A stretch of 60,000 nucleotides of DNA from Cristatella mucedo (GCA_009760855.2 WPIO01000083.1:1460001-1520000), one strand, 5' to 3'. Positions 1 through 12,140 are shown, numbered from the stretch's first letter. The notes: generated by a model not told the origin, from the sequence alone. Made by a program: numbers and translations.

Positions 1-1190
1 GATTTGAGGTTTGTACGAGGTATAGCTAAAAAGTTAGATTCCGAAAAGCGGGTTGTACGATGCTTAGCCTGGTGGGGGAGTAGGTCTGAGAGATAGGCTA
101 AAGCCAAAGAATGAAGAGACATAAAAGTGAGCGACAAAACCTTGACAGCGATCCGTTGCTTGACTGGTAGCTTTTACAGATCGGCGAGAAGTGGTGTGAT
201 GTGGCAACTTCGACGCTCACGACAGACAAGCCTAGCTGCAAAGTTTTGCACCAGCTGTAAGCACCTCATTGCACAGGATGGTAGACCAGCAAGCAGTGAG
301 TTACAGAAGTCAAGACGAAATGTCACATATGCATGGACCAACTTAGATGTGGTATCCCTATCTAAAAAAAACCGAGTTTTAGCAATGATATGTAGCTGAA
401 AGTAGGCAGACTTGATTGTGGAGCTGATGTGGTCGTCTAACGGAACGTCACTTTGGAACATGAAACCTAGATTTCGTGCAGATTCAACAAGATATATGCT
501 GGCAGAGCCGAATTTGAGCGTTAGCCTTTCCAATTTCTGAATCACACTTAGTTTGTCCATAGTTAGTATGTTAGTTTAATCACCATTCAATTTAAGAAAA
601 TTTGCTGCCACCCATGTGCGGATATCATCAATACATGCAGCAAGGGTAGGCTGAGAGGGATCAAAACAAAGGTACAACTGAGTGTCATCCGCATAGAAGT
701 GAAAGCCTAGATTGTGCTTGGCAATCACACCGACAAGTATAAAGGACGGAGAGTATAAACCGTGAACAGAACCGGTCCTAGCACGGAGCCTTGAGGTATC
801 CAATATTTCCCACAGGTACCTTAGACGATCTTTGTCCATTCGCATCAATACCTTGAAGTGACCCGCTGAGATAGGACCTGAACCATTGCAGAGCAGTGCC
901 AGTGCTGCCCAAGCGAGATGAGATGTGCTCAAGAAGGACTTGGTGATCGATATTATCAAAAGCTGCCGAAAGAGCGAACAAAACAAGCAGAGCTACTCTA
1001 CCAATGTCTGCATTCCTAAGTATGTCGTTGAACACGCGAAGTAATGCTGACTCTGTGGAGTGATTAGTTCTAAAGCCAGGCTGGAACTTACTGGCAAGGT
1101 TTGAAGTTTCAATATATGAGTTCAGCTGGTCAGCCAAGATCGTTCCAGTGTCTTTGATAGGAATGTTATAAAGGAGAGTTTCCAAGATAA
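1..1190 (-). mobile_element. L2-clade LINE fragment (ORF2, antisense)
   Basis: Reading the minus strand gives frameshifted pieces of the reverse transcriptase ORF that is nearly intact at 54469-56733: [28 protein letters not shown], then the C-terminal [15 protein letters not shown]. The copy runs off the left edge, so its 3' tail is not visible. Its 5' truncation is near 1190, at the residues just before [11 protein letters not shown]. It lies in or beyond the 3' end of FGA-B. Several indels show it is dead. Confidence 0.9.
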
Positions 1191-1349
1191 TCGATACGCA
1201 ATCACTCGCTGCAACTGGACTGATTCATACATTGCTAGAATGCTCAGCAGTATCACTTGATTCTCGTATTTTTTTACGATCGCACATTAGCAGAACCCTT
1301 TCATTCGCTGAAAACTGTGCAACAGATACTTTTGTTGTATGCTTCAAGA

Positions 1350-1436
1350 CTACTGGAGCGCATGGACCTTTGGATATTAGCCTAGCGGCGTGCTCTTACT
1401 TCACGGCCCGTGTTGTGGGTTCGAATCCTCAAGAAG
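1350..1436 (+). repeat. tRNA-like (pol III A/B box) element, SINE head
   Basis: A box-A-like stretch (TAGCCTAGCGGCGTGCTC, near 1379) is followed about 40 bases later by a perfect B-box core GGTTCGAATCC (near 1419). No acceptor stem can be folded, so this is a tRNA-derived SINE head or tRNA pseudogene rather than a working tRNA. Confidence 0.45.
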
Positions 1437-1657
1437 AAATGTTTTATTTTCTATTTCCTTTTTATTACAGTTTTCAGACAAATAGAAATGAAAGATTTGA
1501 ACATATTTATAAGTTCACGAGTTTTAGCGGCAGATAATTGTGCAGTTTCTCTTGAATTTTCTTAAACGGCAACTGCTGTATAAAAATCATTGCCATATTA
1601 AAAAAGTGTAAATACGCTCAGTTTCAAGTACTTACGCTGTCCAAAGCAAGCTCTTAC

Positions 1658-1920
1658 CTTTGGACATTGTAGCCGCCATTGTAGTAGAACAATTCACCTG
1701 GTCCTGGATGCTTGGGTGAAGGCATAACTTTATATCCTGCAGCCTCTAACTGACCACCGAACGACTTGTCCCCACGTATTAGTTCGTCGAGGGTCAATCC
1801 AGCACGGAAGTAAAGGCTTTTCAGTGAACAATCTACCGCCAGGCGCTCCGAAAGCTTCTTTTGATTGAGTATATTCGCTGACAGCAACATTCCCACGTGA
1901 GTGAAGTTGTTATCCCTGTT
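1658..1920 (-). CDS. FGA-B exon 4 (SFGGQL, GGYN)
   Basis: The acceptor is GGTTGAAG and the donor AG|GTAAGAGC (phase 2); 263 nt, the same as in FGA-A. It encodes HVGMLLSANIL, RGDKSFGGQLEAAGYKVMPS, PGPGELFYYNGGYNVQ. The conserved Gly-rich C-terminal core is intact. Confidence 0.92.
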
Positions 1921-4248
1921 CTTCAACCAACAAGGAACCATGACTGCTATGCAATCACCCCAAAAGTCTAAATTAATAATGATTACCAAACGGTCTAGTG
2001 TACTTTCTAATCACAAAGTAGCATCAATTATGATAGTAATCTCACGTATTTAACCGGCGAGCCATGCGTTGTATCTTCGTTGAAAGCATGTGTTCAGTTT
2101 GTGAACTAGGGAATACGCAGCAAGTGATCAATCCGTTCCGCTCAGCTTTAACTTTACCCCAATTAACTTTTCGTTTGTGTGCTGAACGTGAATATCCGTA
2201 AGTCCTCTTAGGGCGCTTTACAAAAGAGGTGTTATTATTATCCGTACTGAAATGAGGCAAATGCCATGCAAACCAAATGCAAAGTTTCATGGTCACCCAA
2301 GAGCACCTAATTTTATTTATATTTGATGCTCGACGCATGGCCTTAACAGTAGAGCGAGGTCAGACGGATGCACGTAGTACTTCAGGTTAAAAACTTGAAG
2401 GCATAGCCAACCTCGGCGAGGTAAAACCCTCTTTATTAATCACCGCAAGCTATCTGTATAGAAGACTTGGTAGCAGGCTGTAAGCACGAACCGAAGGATA
2501 TTTAAATGCCTTTAGAAATGCCGAACTTGTTTTGCCCAGTGGTTAAGGTGCTCGCCCCACCAAGGTCTGGCGGAGGTCGTGGGCTCGAGCCCCATGGCAT
2601 ATGTGAAGCACCTGAATAGAGACTAAGTTATCTTGTGGTGCTCTACAAATTAATTACACTGTCCATGGAGCCTTTCACATGCCGTTTTAAGCTGACGCTA
2701 GAGTTTCTGGCATATACAGTAGCACATGGGCAGATGCCAGCTCAAAGCACCGCAACGCAGGCGCATTGAGATAACACTACCTGAAACTAATTTTGTAAGA
2801 CAGCCGGGAGTGTTAGCATTTGACTTCAGCAGAAAAACGACACATCCGAGACGGAGTCGTAGGAGGTTAATAATATGAACTCAATGATGACTCTTCCAAG
2901 AGTGTCCTCCAACAGGTCTGGTTTGGCCCAGTGGTAAGGTGCTCTCCATTAACGAGCAAAGTCAAGGGCTAAGCGTTCTGCGCCATATGTCGAGCGTCTA
3001 CATAGAGATCACGCTCTCTTGTGGCACTGCGCAAATGCCCCGGGATTCTTCGCTCAGCTCGTATCGACCTTATGCTCCGGTCCTCATGCAGCTAATTTCT
3101 GATCCTGGTGGACGAGGTCCTACAGCTACAGCTGAAGATGGGAAGGAGAATAGAGACAGAGGAGGAAGAGATCAGAGAGGCGAGGGAAAGTAGGAGGAAG
3201 AGGAGAAGGAAGAGGTGATGGAGGAGCAGGCGGGAAGGAAGAGTTTATTCGGCCTTGTATTGCACATACTGAAACTTGCATAACTATTTATGCTACTGCT
3301 CTTGGTTTCTATCAGACAATTACTTGTAACTGCTGCAGCCACTTTCCTTCGATAATGCAACTGCAATACTGTTTCGAAATGTATGTGTTTGAATTGGGAC
3401 ATGGTTTCCAGCGTATGTTGTGAAATCAGTCCATGACTACTCGACTGAACGCGTAAAGAAAAATGGCAATCTGGTTAAGTAGACCTTGGAACAGGAAGGC
3501 TGAGCATAATGCTTGAATTTGAACCGTATACATCGATTCGTCGCTCCATTTTTTAAGTCGCATCCTCTTACCTGCCCATGGACGTCGATGAAGAGCGCTG
3601 TCCCATTGATGGCATTGATTGCTGAAGCTATGAAAGCGTGGTACTCATTATAAGCCAGCAGCGCCTGCGGGTCTCCGAAGGTAGCCTCTTCTACATGACG
3701 ATTTGCGTCAAGTCTATCTCTGAATAGGTTATTGAAGATAATGTGAGGCTTCTTTCCGACACCTGCATTGAGATAAGTAACACGGTGTACGGAAATTATC
3801 TGGAACATTTAAATGAAATTGTTCGACTAGTCACCGTGAGCTGAACCAGAGACTCGGAGCGGTTACACGCACTGGATAAGCAAAAATATCAAAAATCAAA
3901 ATGCACCTATGACTGCATCATTACGATGCTCGCTAGCAGCCTTTTGCTGATCTGTATAGACTGAAACTAGCCGGCCAGCAGAATGGGTAGACAGCACAAG
4001 TACCGAGCTATTTGCTCACCGGTAGCCGAATAGTGTGAGGAACATGCAAATAGGTCGCACCTGTCCATCGTAACCAGCAAGGTCTTGCACAGATGCAATG
4101 GCATTTCCCTAGTAGCTGTTGCATGTTGGCAGAAATATACAGGTACACGATTACGTGTACTTCTCTATGAATCCGTACACAGACTAAATAAAATGCACAT
4201 GTTGATATTCAATGTTGTAAGGAGGTTTATATTCTATATATTGTAATT

Positions 4249-4283
<35 letters not shown>

Positions 4284-5462
4284 CATATATAATTCACGTG
4301 TAATGGGTAGTAAAACAACTCGGTGGTGGTACATTCAGGAGGAAAGGCGAAAGCGACCAATAGAAATAGAAAAATATATTTAGCTACAACGCTGAATCAG
4401 TGGATACGGAGCAGAAACTTGCTACGAAACGAGAAAGAGTGCCGCAAGTACGTCAACAGTAAAGTAGCAATTATATCAGCGATGTCAGTAGCGAGACATT
4501 GTTGCCAGAAATATCTGGCACAGATCGAAGAAAAATAGTGTTCGGTTCACAAAGTCTAGCTTATTGCGAGCGTGTAGAGGGAAATTGAGTAATTGTGTGG
4601 CCGTAATTAGGCTTGACGTTATTGAGGCACCCGTAGGTTGCCGGCTCGCCCAAGGATACGTAGGCCTTCGAGGCTGCCCAGTTGTAGTGCTTAGTGCTAA
4701 TTGACAAAGGAAATGTCAACTTCCAGCAAGGCTAGACCCGAGATAGCTATACGGGAAGGGGAAGAGTACCACACGAAGTGTGATTCGTCACTTTAACGTG
4801 ATGGTACCTACATTTGAGGCTATCTAGCACATGGCCGGCGCTTTGTTGCTTGATTGCTTATTGTTTTGCTTTGCTGTCGTATCTTGGAGCAAAAGAATGT
4901 CTCACATGATGCTTTCTTAACCTGTCGCATTGTTGGTTGATTTTTTGCTGAATCGTGATTCATATAATATGGGCAAAAACTGTTTGTGATCACTAAGTCC
5001 GGAAGTCGCCTTCATTAAGATATTCAATTATCATCTCAAAACAGACACTAAGCTTTAGCGGTGGCTACGATCTATGCATGATCAGGTTGTCTCGGCGGTA
5101 ACCTGATAACAACCATAGCCCTTTAATCTAATTAGAGGCTATGCAGCAGTTTAAACAATTATTGGTTTTCAATCTGTTAGTTCCTGATTTTGGATTCCGT
5201 ATTTACTCTCGTAGAGAGCGCGCAAACTCACATTCGCTGTGCATTCATACTGTATTGAAAATTATGGGGTTTAAGAAGTCACCGACGTCTGATCGCCACC
5301 ACAGCCCAGGTCCAAAGTCCAGCAACACCACAAAGACGAGTACGGTACTATATACACGTAGAAAGTGTTTGTAGATGTATCTACTGTGTGCATGTACATA
5401 CATGTATGCAGTATATTTATATCCGTGTAAGCATGAATGTATATATATATATATATACATAC

Positions 5463-5503
<41 letters not shown>

Positions 5504-8500
5504 CTTACATATATAAAAATGAATATGTGCAAATGCACATACGGTATACATGGGGGATAATTGACACTTGTTGCAGCTAGGAAAGTATTGCTGTCTGTAT
5601 TTTGCAATAATTGCCCTGAGCATCCTCACGAATGCTGAAAATTACAAGAGGGCCGCTTTAGTGCGCTTTTGAATAGGTCCATATGGTGGATTAACCTTGC
5701 ACCGTCGCGAAACCATGAGTGAATACTGTTGAGTGACGGTGGAGAGGCTCAGATTACGGAGTAAGAAATGGAGCGAAATCAGGAACATCCTCGGGAGTAT
5801 TAGGGCGACAGGCAAAGGCGAATCATCTCAGAGTTCAGAGTGCAAGTGCGTAGACGGAGCGATGCAGCCCATACTCAGGTGATTTCCTCGACCTAATTGA
5901 ACAGGAGATGCGGCGACTTGGCTTACCGTAGATGATCTCCAAAGCTGCCGACATCTCTCGGGCTAGATGCTGCGTATAGCCATCCGACGTCTTGTATTTA
6001 GCAGGGCACGCCGTGTAGTTCGGATTCTTACATCCATGCATCCATATGCAATCGTTGTAATCGCTATCAAAGCAGCCTTCAGTACCTCGAACGCCGACGC
6101 TTGGCGGTTTCAGCGAGCCGCCATGAGGCACGCTTAGAATGACCTTCAGGTTGCCTAACAAGTTGTTTTTACACTAAGCACCGGACGAGATCGTGGGAAT
6201 GCTGCAAGCACGCTGCACTGTACGATGTTAAAACGATAGGTGCAGAAATCCAGCATTCTAGCATTTCACAGCAGGATGCCGTGGCTGCGCCGTCACGTGG
6301 GGGTCAGCTTATATCGTCAAGGGCTAAAAGTCATTCAAATGCAGCTTGGTAGCAGGCTATTTTAAGTCTCAGGTGTGCAGCCATTATTGTTTACGACAAC
6401 CGGTCGCGAGTACGTGCCAAGCAACATAGGAGATGCATGCAGTGTTCTTAGTGCATTCATAGATAATCAAATTTAGAACAATATTTGTTCGGCAAGCTTT
6501 GAGCTTGATTTGAGACACCTAGTGACTTAAACACGAGATTTTCCAGGTCAATCGACACAGAAGTACAATCGAGCGGTTTAAAAAGGCTATGGGGCATTTG
6601 GCCAAGATGTGGAAACCCGGAGGCTTCACCAAAACAGCCTTCACAGTGTCACTGAGTCGATGCAATTCGCACTCGCTTGTTCGCATGGAGATAGTGTTAT
6701 TTCAAACAAAACTGAATACAGCGGGAGCAGAGCCTGTCGCGTCGCTCGAAATCATGACCTGGTTCGTCGAATTTGAGTACCTGACCGCTGGGGTAAGACC
6801 CAGTGGCTTGTATTCTATCAGCCACCTTTAGCAGTACGATCGGGTGGTACCTCTGTTTCCTTTAAGCTGTGTATTTTCACTATTTAATACTCCTAGGGTC
6901 ACCGTGAAATACCAGCCGCTTGACTTGAATTTTCCTAGAACTAACAGATTCGAGCAAATTTTTTCATGCACAACCAACTCATTCTAATGTTGTTGATGCG
7001 TTGCACCATCGTCTATAAAAGGCTGGACGATTGCTAATGAGAGTGTTGCTGGTGAGAGACGAGCAGACGTTAGCATGTAGCATCAGAAATCGCGAGTTCA
7101 GCTCCCGACTGAAGGAATCAGAGGTCGCGGGTTCACTTCCCGACTGAACGGTTAATCGGAACTTAATCCGAAAACTCGTCAATATGCATTACTTCTCACC
7201 GGGCGCTTCAATAGTCGTGGCACTATACACATCCAGCAGGAGATGCAGTTACAGCTGCATCTTCTAACTTGAAAACCTTGCAAGACGGAGTCGTGCTTCA
7301 CAACTTTTGGTTTAAGGATGCAAAGCTACGATTCCGTTGCGATCTCACGTGTCTTTTCAAGTGCTCTTGATTTAGCAGCGCTGCAACGAAAACTAGACCG
7401 CTTATACGCGAGCCTTTCGGAAAAGAAAAGCAATAGGATGGCGGTGCAGCTGCAGCTGGTTATGGAGGGAGTTTGCCCGCTATGGCTTTTTCCCGCTATA
7501 TAAATGTGACTAATGAATCTGCTGATATTTGTCTGTTTTAGCATATCATCAGTCCTCTGCACACAATTTGGCTGTCCTGTTCCAAAGTGACCTTTCATTA
7601 GACGACCATATCAGTTTAACAGCCAAATCTGCCTACTTTCTGCCACAAAATTATAAAAACAATAGGCGAATGAAAATTTGTGGGATACCACAGCCAAGAT
7701 GGTCCGTGGATATGAGACGTCCTGTCTTGAGTTTCGTAGTTCAGTAGTCGCAGGTCTTTCGGCCCGTGCAATAGGACAATTACAGCAGGTTCAAAACTGC
7801 AGCTAGGCTTGCCTGTCATGAACGTCACAATTGCTACGTTACATTACATCCCACCAACCAGCATTAGCTCCCCATCAAGCCACGGCTCTATTGACTTCAA
7901 AGTTGCATTCCTTCCTTGCAGGTCCCTGTATGCTCCTGCAGTGGAATACCTATGCGAACTATTTCTCAATCAGGTGGGCGTCGTGCTCCCTCTAGCTAAC
8001 CTCAAATCCTTTGGAGACCGTGCCTATTGTCCGGACGCTACCAACGCTTGGAGCACACTCCGGACTGAGGTGGTGGCATCCCCTTACTTGACTACATGTT
8101 AAGATAATTTGGAAACGCCAATGTTCCTGACAGAATTTGCTGTGCCGGCGTGAATTGTCCTTTGCTTGATAACTCGTGCTGAGAATGTAGTCACTAACAC
8201 GTAGACGTGCCAAACTCAAGGCCCAAGAGGTAAGATGCTCGATATTCACAACAGAAGTCGTCGATTGGAATCCTGCAGCGGGCGATCCTTTATCGCCAAC
8301 TGCAAGCGGTGGTGATAGCCATTAAGGCTCTTTTGCTGCTCTACAAATGAGGCTGTTAAATCATCCAATATATATTCTTCCTTTGCAGCATATGTGAAAC
8401 ACCTAGAAAGAGATTGGTTCTCTTAGGACGCTATAAAAATTGGCTGAAATGCCAAAGATTTATTCAAGACCTTCGACTATAGCTCGACAAAGTCGGAAAA

Positions 8501-10749
8501 AGCTGACGTGGGCAAAGTATGAAAAGCTTTACTGATTATGGTTGGTATTCTACTGTGCCAGCAAAGGGAGGATATTTTTGCATTTTGATTCATTTTACGC
8601 TATCCCTCTCGCTGCTCGGATCTTCCAAGGAATGATTCGAAGTTTTTTGCGATCTGATCGTCACACACATTCATTCGGATGCCTTTAGAGAAAAGCGAAA
8701 AGCTGACATTAAATCTTTTGCATCTCGATGAAAGCGACTATTTGTTAAGTGTCGATTGTTAAAGCAAATGGGTCACCATGGATAAACTTTCTGCAGCCCG
8801 CATGATGAACCCACTGCGACTCTTCAAAGGCTTCTCGATTTTAGAGAAATTGGCCAGTAACGACGGTCAATAGTTCACTAGTACCGATTTCAGAGACTAA
8901 AATGCTGCGTTGGCAGTGGCAAATACTGTAACTCGTGTATTAAAACGGAACTCAAGCTGCACTCTCGCGACGATACTGCCCACAGGCCGATGACCCAAGA
9001 CCCAATGCACCCTCCCGGTCCTCAAGGTAAATACATTAAGCCACTCAATAGCCTTCGCAGGTCACATCAATCGTTATCGAGCAGGCTGGCTGTATGCAAA
9101 AACGAACAAGGAGCGGCTCCGGCAATGCGCCTGAGATGCCTGGGTGGAAGGCCACTCCGTCACGGAAACGGCAAAACTAGAGAGGATTCGATAAGCGTTT
9201 GGGTGTCCAGCTTCTGCATATTGCCCACATTTCCTCTAAGCAACGGGCTAGAAGAGAATGTTATCCAATCAGCTAATACACCAATGACGAAAGTGTTCAG
9301 CGATGGTAAATATCCAACGCCGTTCTTCCCATAACGCGAAACCTGCTTTATCGAGGGATGGACTTGCAATTCCAGCCACATTGCTACATGGTCGTTGGTT
9401 GCTTCTTATGAGCATGCATTGGCACTTGTTTGAAGCAATTTCAGTAATTCAACAGTTGCTGGCTGCCAGACAGAGTGGCAGCGACTGTCACGAAGGCACT
9501 GCCCGGATCTAGTTCCAGACGAGAAGGTATGTGTCTGACAGGAACGAAGTGAATCCAGGTCGAAGTAGTCGCACATTTTAACTGTTTAACAGCCTCATTT
9601 GTATAGCGGCAGAAGAGCCTTAATGGCTATCATTATCGTTTCCGATTGGCAATAATGGATCGCCCACAGTAGGATGCGAACCTACGACCTGGGTCATGAA
9701 TATCGACCACCTTACCTCTTGGGCTATCGTGGCCGTTAGTCACCGAGGTCTGACCTGCTGGCTTGAGCTCTGCGGCATATGTATTTCGCCAGGATATAGA
9801 TTAAGTTCTCTTAGGGCGCTATACATATGAAGTAATTTTTGTATCAAACCGACCTCCAGACGTTGGGCCACAGTACCTTCAATCCCTATGCAACATGCCA
9901 CTGCCAACAGCCAGTTACTACATGCCCACTATTCATCATTAGGCCTGTCACCTGTCACAGACAATTCCCTGGCGACCCAGCCGCAGGATCGGCATGGGAC
10001 TGGCAGCCACTTGGACAGTGAAGCAGCTACTGAAACTTTGAGGGACAATTGCAATCTTCCACTTCCAACCCTGAGTGGACCCACCGAGAAAAAATTCCTG
10101 GATGAGTCAGTCATCGAACTACGCAACTAAAAGGGTCAGGGTCCGTTTTTGAGGTGGCTACGTTGCTTAGACCAGCATACCGAGTAAACTGTTGTTTAGC
10201 ATGCCTGTGTTGTTGCTGTGCTCGATGTGATGAAGAAAGATGTAGTGAAGCCTGTTCATGCTAAGCGAAGCGGACTATCCCTGCCGGACCCGCTGTAAAT
10301 AAAGCATTCTCTTATGTCGGCAAACGAGCTTCGTGCTGACTCAACAGCGAGCACTGCCCGAGCAACAGAAAGGCCAGCCGGAGAGGAATAAACAGACTCA
10401 AAAGTGAGCATGCAAGCATCTCCAAACTTCCGAGCAATTACACGGTCGGCGATGGACAGGCACCGGTTGGGTGCACTGAGAATCACGCTGCACTAGGGCG
10501 GCTACTTCAGTCGCGAGAGATTCAGCGAAGAGCAGCTCGAAAAAGAGCGCAGAAGAGCTATAAATCTCGGAACGACGACACAGCGACTTCGAAGGAGGAC
10601 CGGTGCTGCTTCCTCAGCACTGCTTCCGCCTGCTTACCCTTGTGATATTCCACGTAGTTATTGGTACCGTACATGATCTGCTGCGAGCGCACCAGAGATA
10701 TCGCGAGCAGAAGACAGGTGAGCACACCAGTCGGCTCGAAGGTCTGCAT
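1658..10749 (-). CDS. FGA-B: secreted N-formylglutamate amidohydrolase-like protein, exons 1-4 (3' end off window)
   Basis: Four exons join in frame on the minus strand: 10749-10638, 6154-5927, 3762-3572 and 1920-1658, giving at least 264 residues. Residues 1-23 are a signal peptide (hydrophobic core TCLLLAISLV), so the product should be secreted. Seen motifs are SVPHGG (exon 2), RLDANR with EEATFG (exon 3), DVHGQ at the end of exon 3, and SFGGQL and GGYN (exon 4). In the FGase (PF05013) family these conserved His/Asp/Glu blocks form the metal-dependent amidase site; assigning that chemistry here is inference. Four cysteines in exon 2 suggest disulfides. A fifth exon with DAIQIE, as in FGA-A, is expected to the left of base 1. 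Intron phases (1,1,0,2) equal those of FGA-A. No broken frame is seen. Confidence 0.85.
2527..2657 (+). mobile_element. SINE A (tRNA-derived)
   Basis: TTGCCCAGTGGTTAAGGTGC (A box), GGTCGTGGGCTCGAGCCCCA (B box), AGCACCTGAATAGAGACTAA and GGTGCTCTACAAATTAATTA (tail). In FGA-B intron 3. Confidence 0.9.
2921..3042 (+). mobile_element. SINE A (decayed)
   Basis: GGTTTGGCCCAGTGGTAAGG head; the B box is degraded; tail-like GCGTCTACATAGAGATCACG then CTCTCTTGTGGCACTGCGCA. It lies about 265 bp beyond the copy at 2527. Confidence 0.6.
3572..3762 (-). CDS. FGA-B exon 3 (DANR and DVHG motifs)
   Basis: The acceptor is CAATGCAG and the donor CAG|GTAAGA; 191 nt, exactly the length of the paralogous exon. It encodes PHIIFNNLFRDRLDANR, EEATFG, EYHAFI and ends at FIDVHGQ. 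These are the most conserved blocks of the FGase family. Confidence 0.92.
4244..4283 (+). repeat. (TA)n microsatellite
   Basis: About 16 TA repeats followed by two ATTCA-type spacers, in FGA-B intron 2. Confidence 0.95.
5440..5513 (+). repeat. (TA)n/(CATA)n microsatellite
   Basis: TA runs mixed with ACATACAT units, 415-490 bases from FGA-B exon 2, in intron 2. Confidence 0.95.
5927..6154 (-). CDS. FGA-B exon 2 (SVPHGG motif)
   Basis: The acceptor TTGTTAG precedes GC completing a Gly codon; the donor is G|GTAAGC. It encodes LKVILSVPHGGSLKPPS and then four cysteines (GC, DC, GC, AC) spaced as in the paralogue. Length 228 nt versus 225 in FGA-A. Confidence 0.9.
7082..7150 (+). repeat. tandem duplication of a tRNA-like B-box unit
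   Basis: GAAATCGCGAGTTCAGCTCC followed by CGACTGAA recurs as AGAGGTCGCGGGTTCACTTC followed by CCGACTGAA. Each unit has a GGTTC-like B box, so the 3' half of a tRNA-derived element was doubled. Confidence 0.6.
7545..8180 (+). mobile_element. L2 LINE fragment (ORF2 C-terminus)
   Basis: Decayed match to [20 protein letters not shown] through [10 protein letters not shown]. It retains [17 protein letters not shown] and [11 protein letters not shown] with several frameshifts. It lies in the intron between FGA-B exons 1 and 2 and is interrupted by SINE B before its 3' tail at 8386-8450. Confidence 0.85.
8191..8366 (+). mobile_element. SINE B (tRNA-derived) inserted in L2
   Basis: The head has GCCCAAGAGGTAAGATGCTC (A-box-like) and TCGATTGGAATCC (B-box-like). 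The family body follows: GGGCGATCCTTTATCGCCAA, GGTGATAGCCATTAAGGCTC, and the tail GAGGCTGTTAAATCA. Confidence 0.75.
8386..8450 (+). mobile_element. L2 3' tail
   Basis: TTTGCAGCATATGTGAAACA, then CCTAGAAAGAGATTGGTTCT and CTTAGGACGCTATAAAAATT correspond to the conserved L2 3' end. It is probably the end of the copy at 7545-8180, split off by SINE B. Confidence 0.8.
9582..9736 (-). mobile_element. SINE B, antisense
   Basis: TTAACAGCCTCATTTGTATA, AGAGCCTTAATGGCTATCAT, GATGCGAACCTACGACCTGG (B box) and CCACCTTACCTCTTGGGCTA (A box). One of the clearest SINE B copies. Confidence 0.85.
9739..9838 (+). mobile_element. SINE A, 3' part
   Basis: CCGAGGTCTGACCTGCTGGC, TTGAGCTCTGCGGCATATGT, then AGATTAAGTTCTCTTAGGGC and GCTATACATATG. 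Its head is missing where SINE B abuts it. Confidence 0.75.
9840..10637. other. FGA-B intron 1, part next to exon 1
   Basis: It contains several overlapping short open frames on both strands around 9888-10130 and 10256-10486 with no recognisable domain. I see nothing else to support. Confidence 0.4.
10638..10749 (-). CDS. FGA-B exon 1 (signal peptide)
   Basis: It starts at an ATG on the minus strand and encodes MQTFEPTGVLTCLLLAISLV, then RSQQ and YGTNNYVEYHK. It ends in phase 1 at a GTAAGC donor. The block YGxxNYxEYH recurs in FGA-A exon 1, which fixes this as the first exon although it lies 4.5 kb from exon 2. Confidence 0.85.
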
Positions 10750-11095
10750 CGTGTTCAGGCTTCTCCTGCTGCCAACGGGAAAAGAACAGCTGGTACTACA
10801 GTCCAGCCGAGCCACTGTGACGCTACACAGCCTGAACTCGAACCAGCGAAGCCACCAAGCTTGCAATGACTCGCAGCGAGCACGCAATGACTCACAGCGA
10901 GCGGTGAATAATTTAGCACCGACCACTGTTTACTGTTTGAGTGCGTTCATATATTTGCACTGGTTCTGGCGCCGGCCTCGATCGCCATTTTGTAGAAGGC
11001 GGTATCACCTGACAAGCCGCATTACCGATTGATCGTGCCGATTCTGACTGAGCGAGAGGTAGAATGGTTTACCGTAAACAAAACTAAAATATTAT

Positions 11096-11254
11096 CTGAT
11101 TTAACAGCCTCCTTTTTATAGCAACAAAAGACCCTTAACGGCTCTTACTAGTGCTTGCAGTAGGCAATCAAAGATTGCCCGCCTCAGGATTCGGACCCAC
11201 ATCCTCAGAATCAATGAGCGAGCACCTTACCTACTGGGCTATCTCGGGACTTAG
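11096..11254 (-). mobile_element. SINE B, antisense
   Basis: TGATTTAACAGCCTCCTTTT, AGACCCTTAACGGCTCTTAC, AGGATTCGGACCCACATCCT (B box) and AGCACCTTACCTACTGGGCT (A box). Confidence 0.85.
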
Positions 11255-11879
11255 TCAACGCGAGTCAGTACCGCCTGTAGAGTTATCTATCGTCCACGGT
11301 TCTACATGACGCTCGTTGGACTCGGCGTCGTGTCGAAGAAAAATTGGCCGCATTACCTTAACTTGAATCAGCCCGGACTTGCAGAGAAAGCAGATACCGG
11401 CGGCGCCAAAGTGGTAGAACTAGAAGGGCTTCTTGGAAAAACACCAGCCCGTAGGAAATATTCCGACCGCAAATCGCCATTATTCTCTGAAACTGCATAG
11501 CAAGCAGTAGGGATGCCAATAAGCGATTTCTGAACATTTTATTGCACGAGCAGCTCACTGCCTGAGGACACTTCGCTGAGTTATAGTCGACGCACATTAC
11601 ACGTCTATTACACGTCACTCACGGAAGTACTGGTCACGGAAGACAACACTGCGCCATATTTCCACGTGACGCAAGAGCGCCGCCATCTTGTGGCGTGACG
11701 GAGGGAATGACGGACTTTTTCGCTTTAATTAGTGGAGTTAATCTCTTGAATCCTTCCTTACCTAGCTGAAATGCTGCAGCAATTGCAGCCTCCTCGTGCT
11801 CTCAGGTCGCAATGGTCAACAAAGTAGGTGTTCCATTCCTTCGCTTGTGGCTGGAGATAGAAACTTTTACTCTGCATGT

Positions 11880-12140
11880 CCTAGCTTGTGGAAATAATTA
11901 CCACAATTATTAAGCGACGACCTATATTCTGCTGCTGCTGCTGAATGTGGCATACTCTTTTCAGCCATCCTGAGCTGCAAAGTCAGCGCTACGTCAGCGC
12001 TTCGTCGACTGTCCTCCTGACTCAACTATGGTTGTCATGGTTCCCTTTGCTGCATTAAGTGAAATCCGTTGGCTACTGTGTGCGCACCGAAAGCTGCTTA
12101 GTCTTTGAGTGTGCTACAGAAAACTCTCGAAGTTTATTCA
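11880..12140 (+). repeat. LINE 3'-end family X copy
   Basis: It shares the series TGTGGAA, CAGCCATCCTGAGCTGC, CTGTCCTCCTGACTCA, TTGGCTACTGTGTGCGCACC and GAAAGCTGCTTAGTCTTTGA with the copies at 17905, 33330 and 37735. The best copy (37735) reads [10 protein letters not shown] near its 5' end, typical of LINE ORF2 C-termini. Confidence 0.65.

Noticed and set aside
1379-1430. Possible functional tRNA gene
   Set aside because: A and B boxes are present but no acceptor, D and anticodon stems can be paired; treated as a SINE-like remnant.
1191-1657. FGA-B exon 5 in the remaining left end of the window
   Set aside because: I looked for a DAIQIE-like block on the minus strand and found none; the exon is presumably beyond base 1, on the far side of the L2 fragment.
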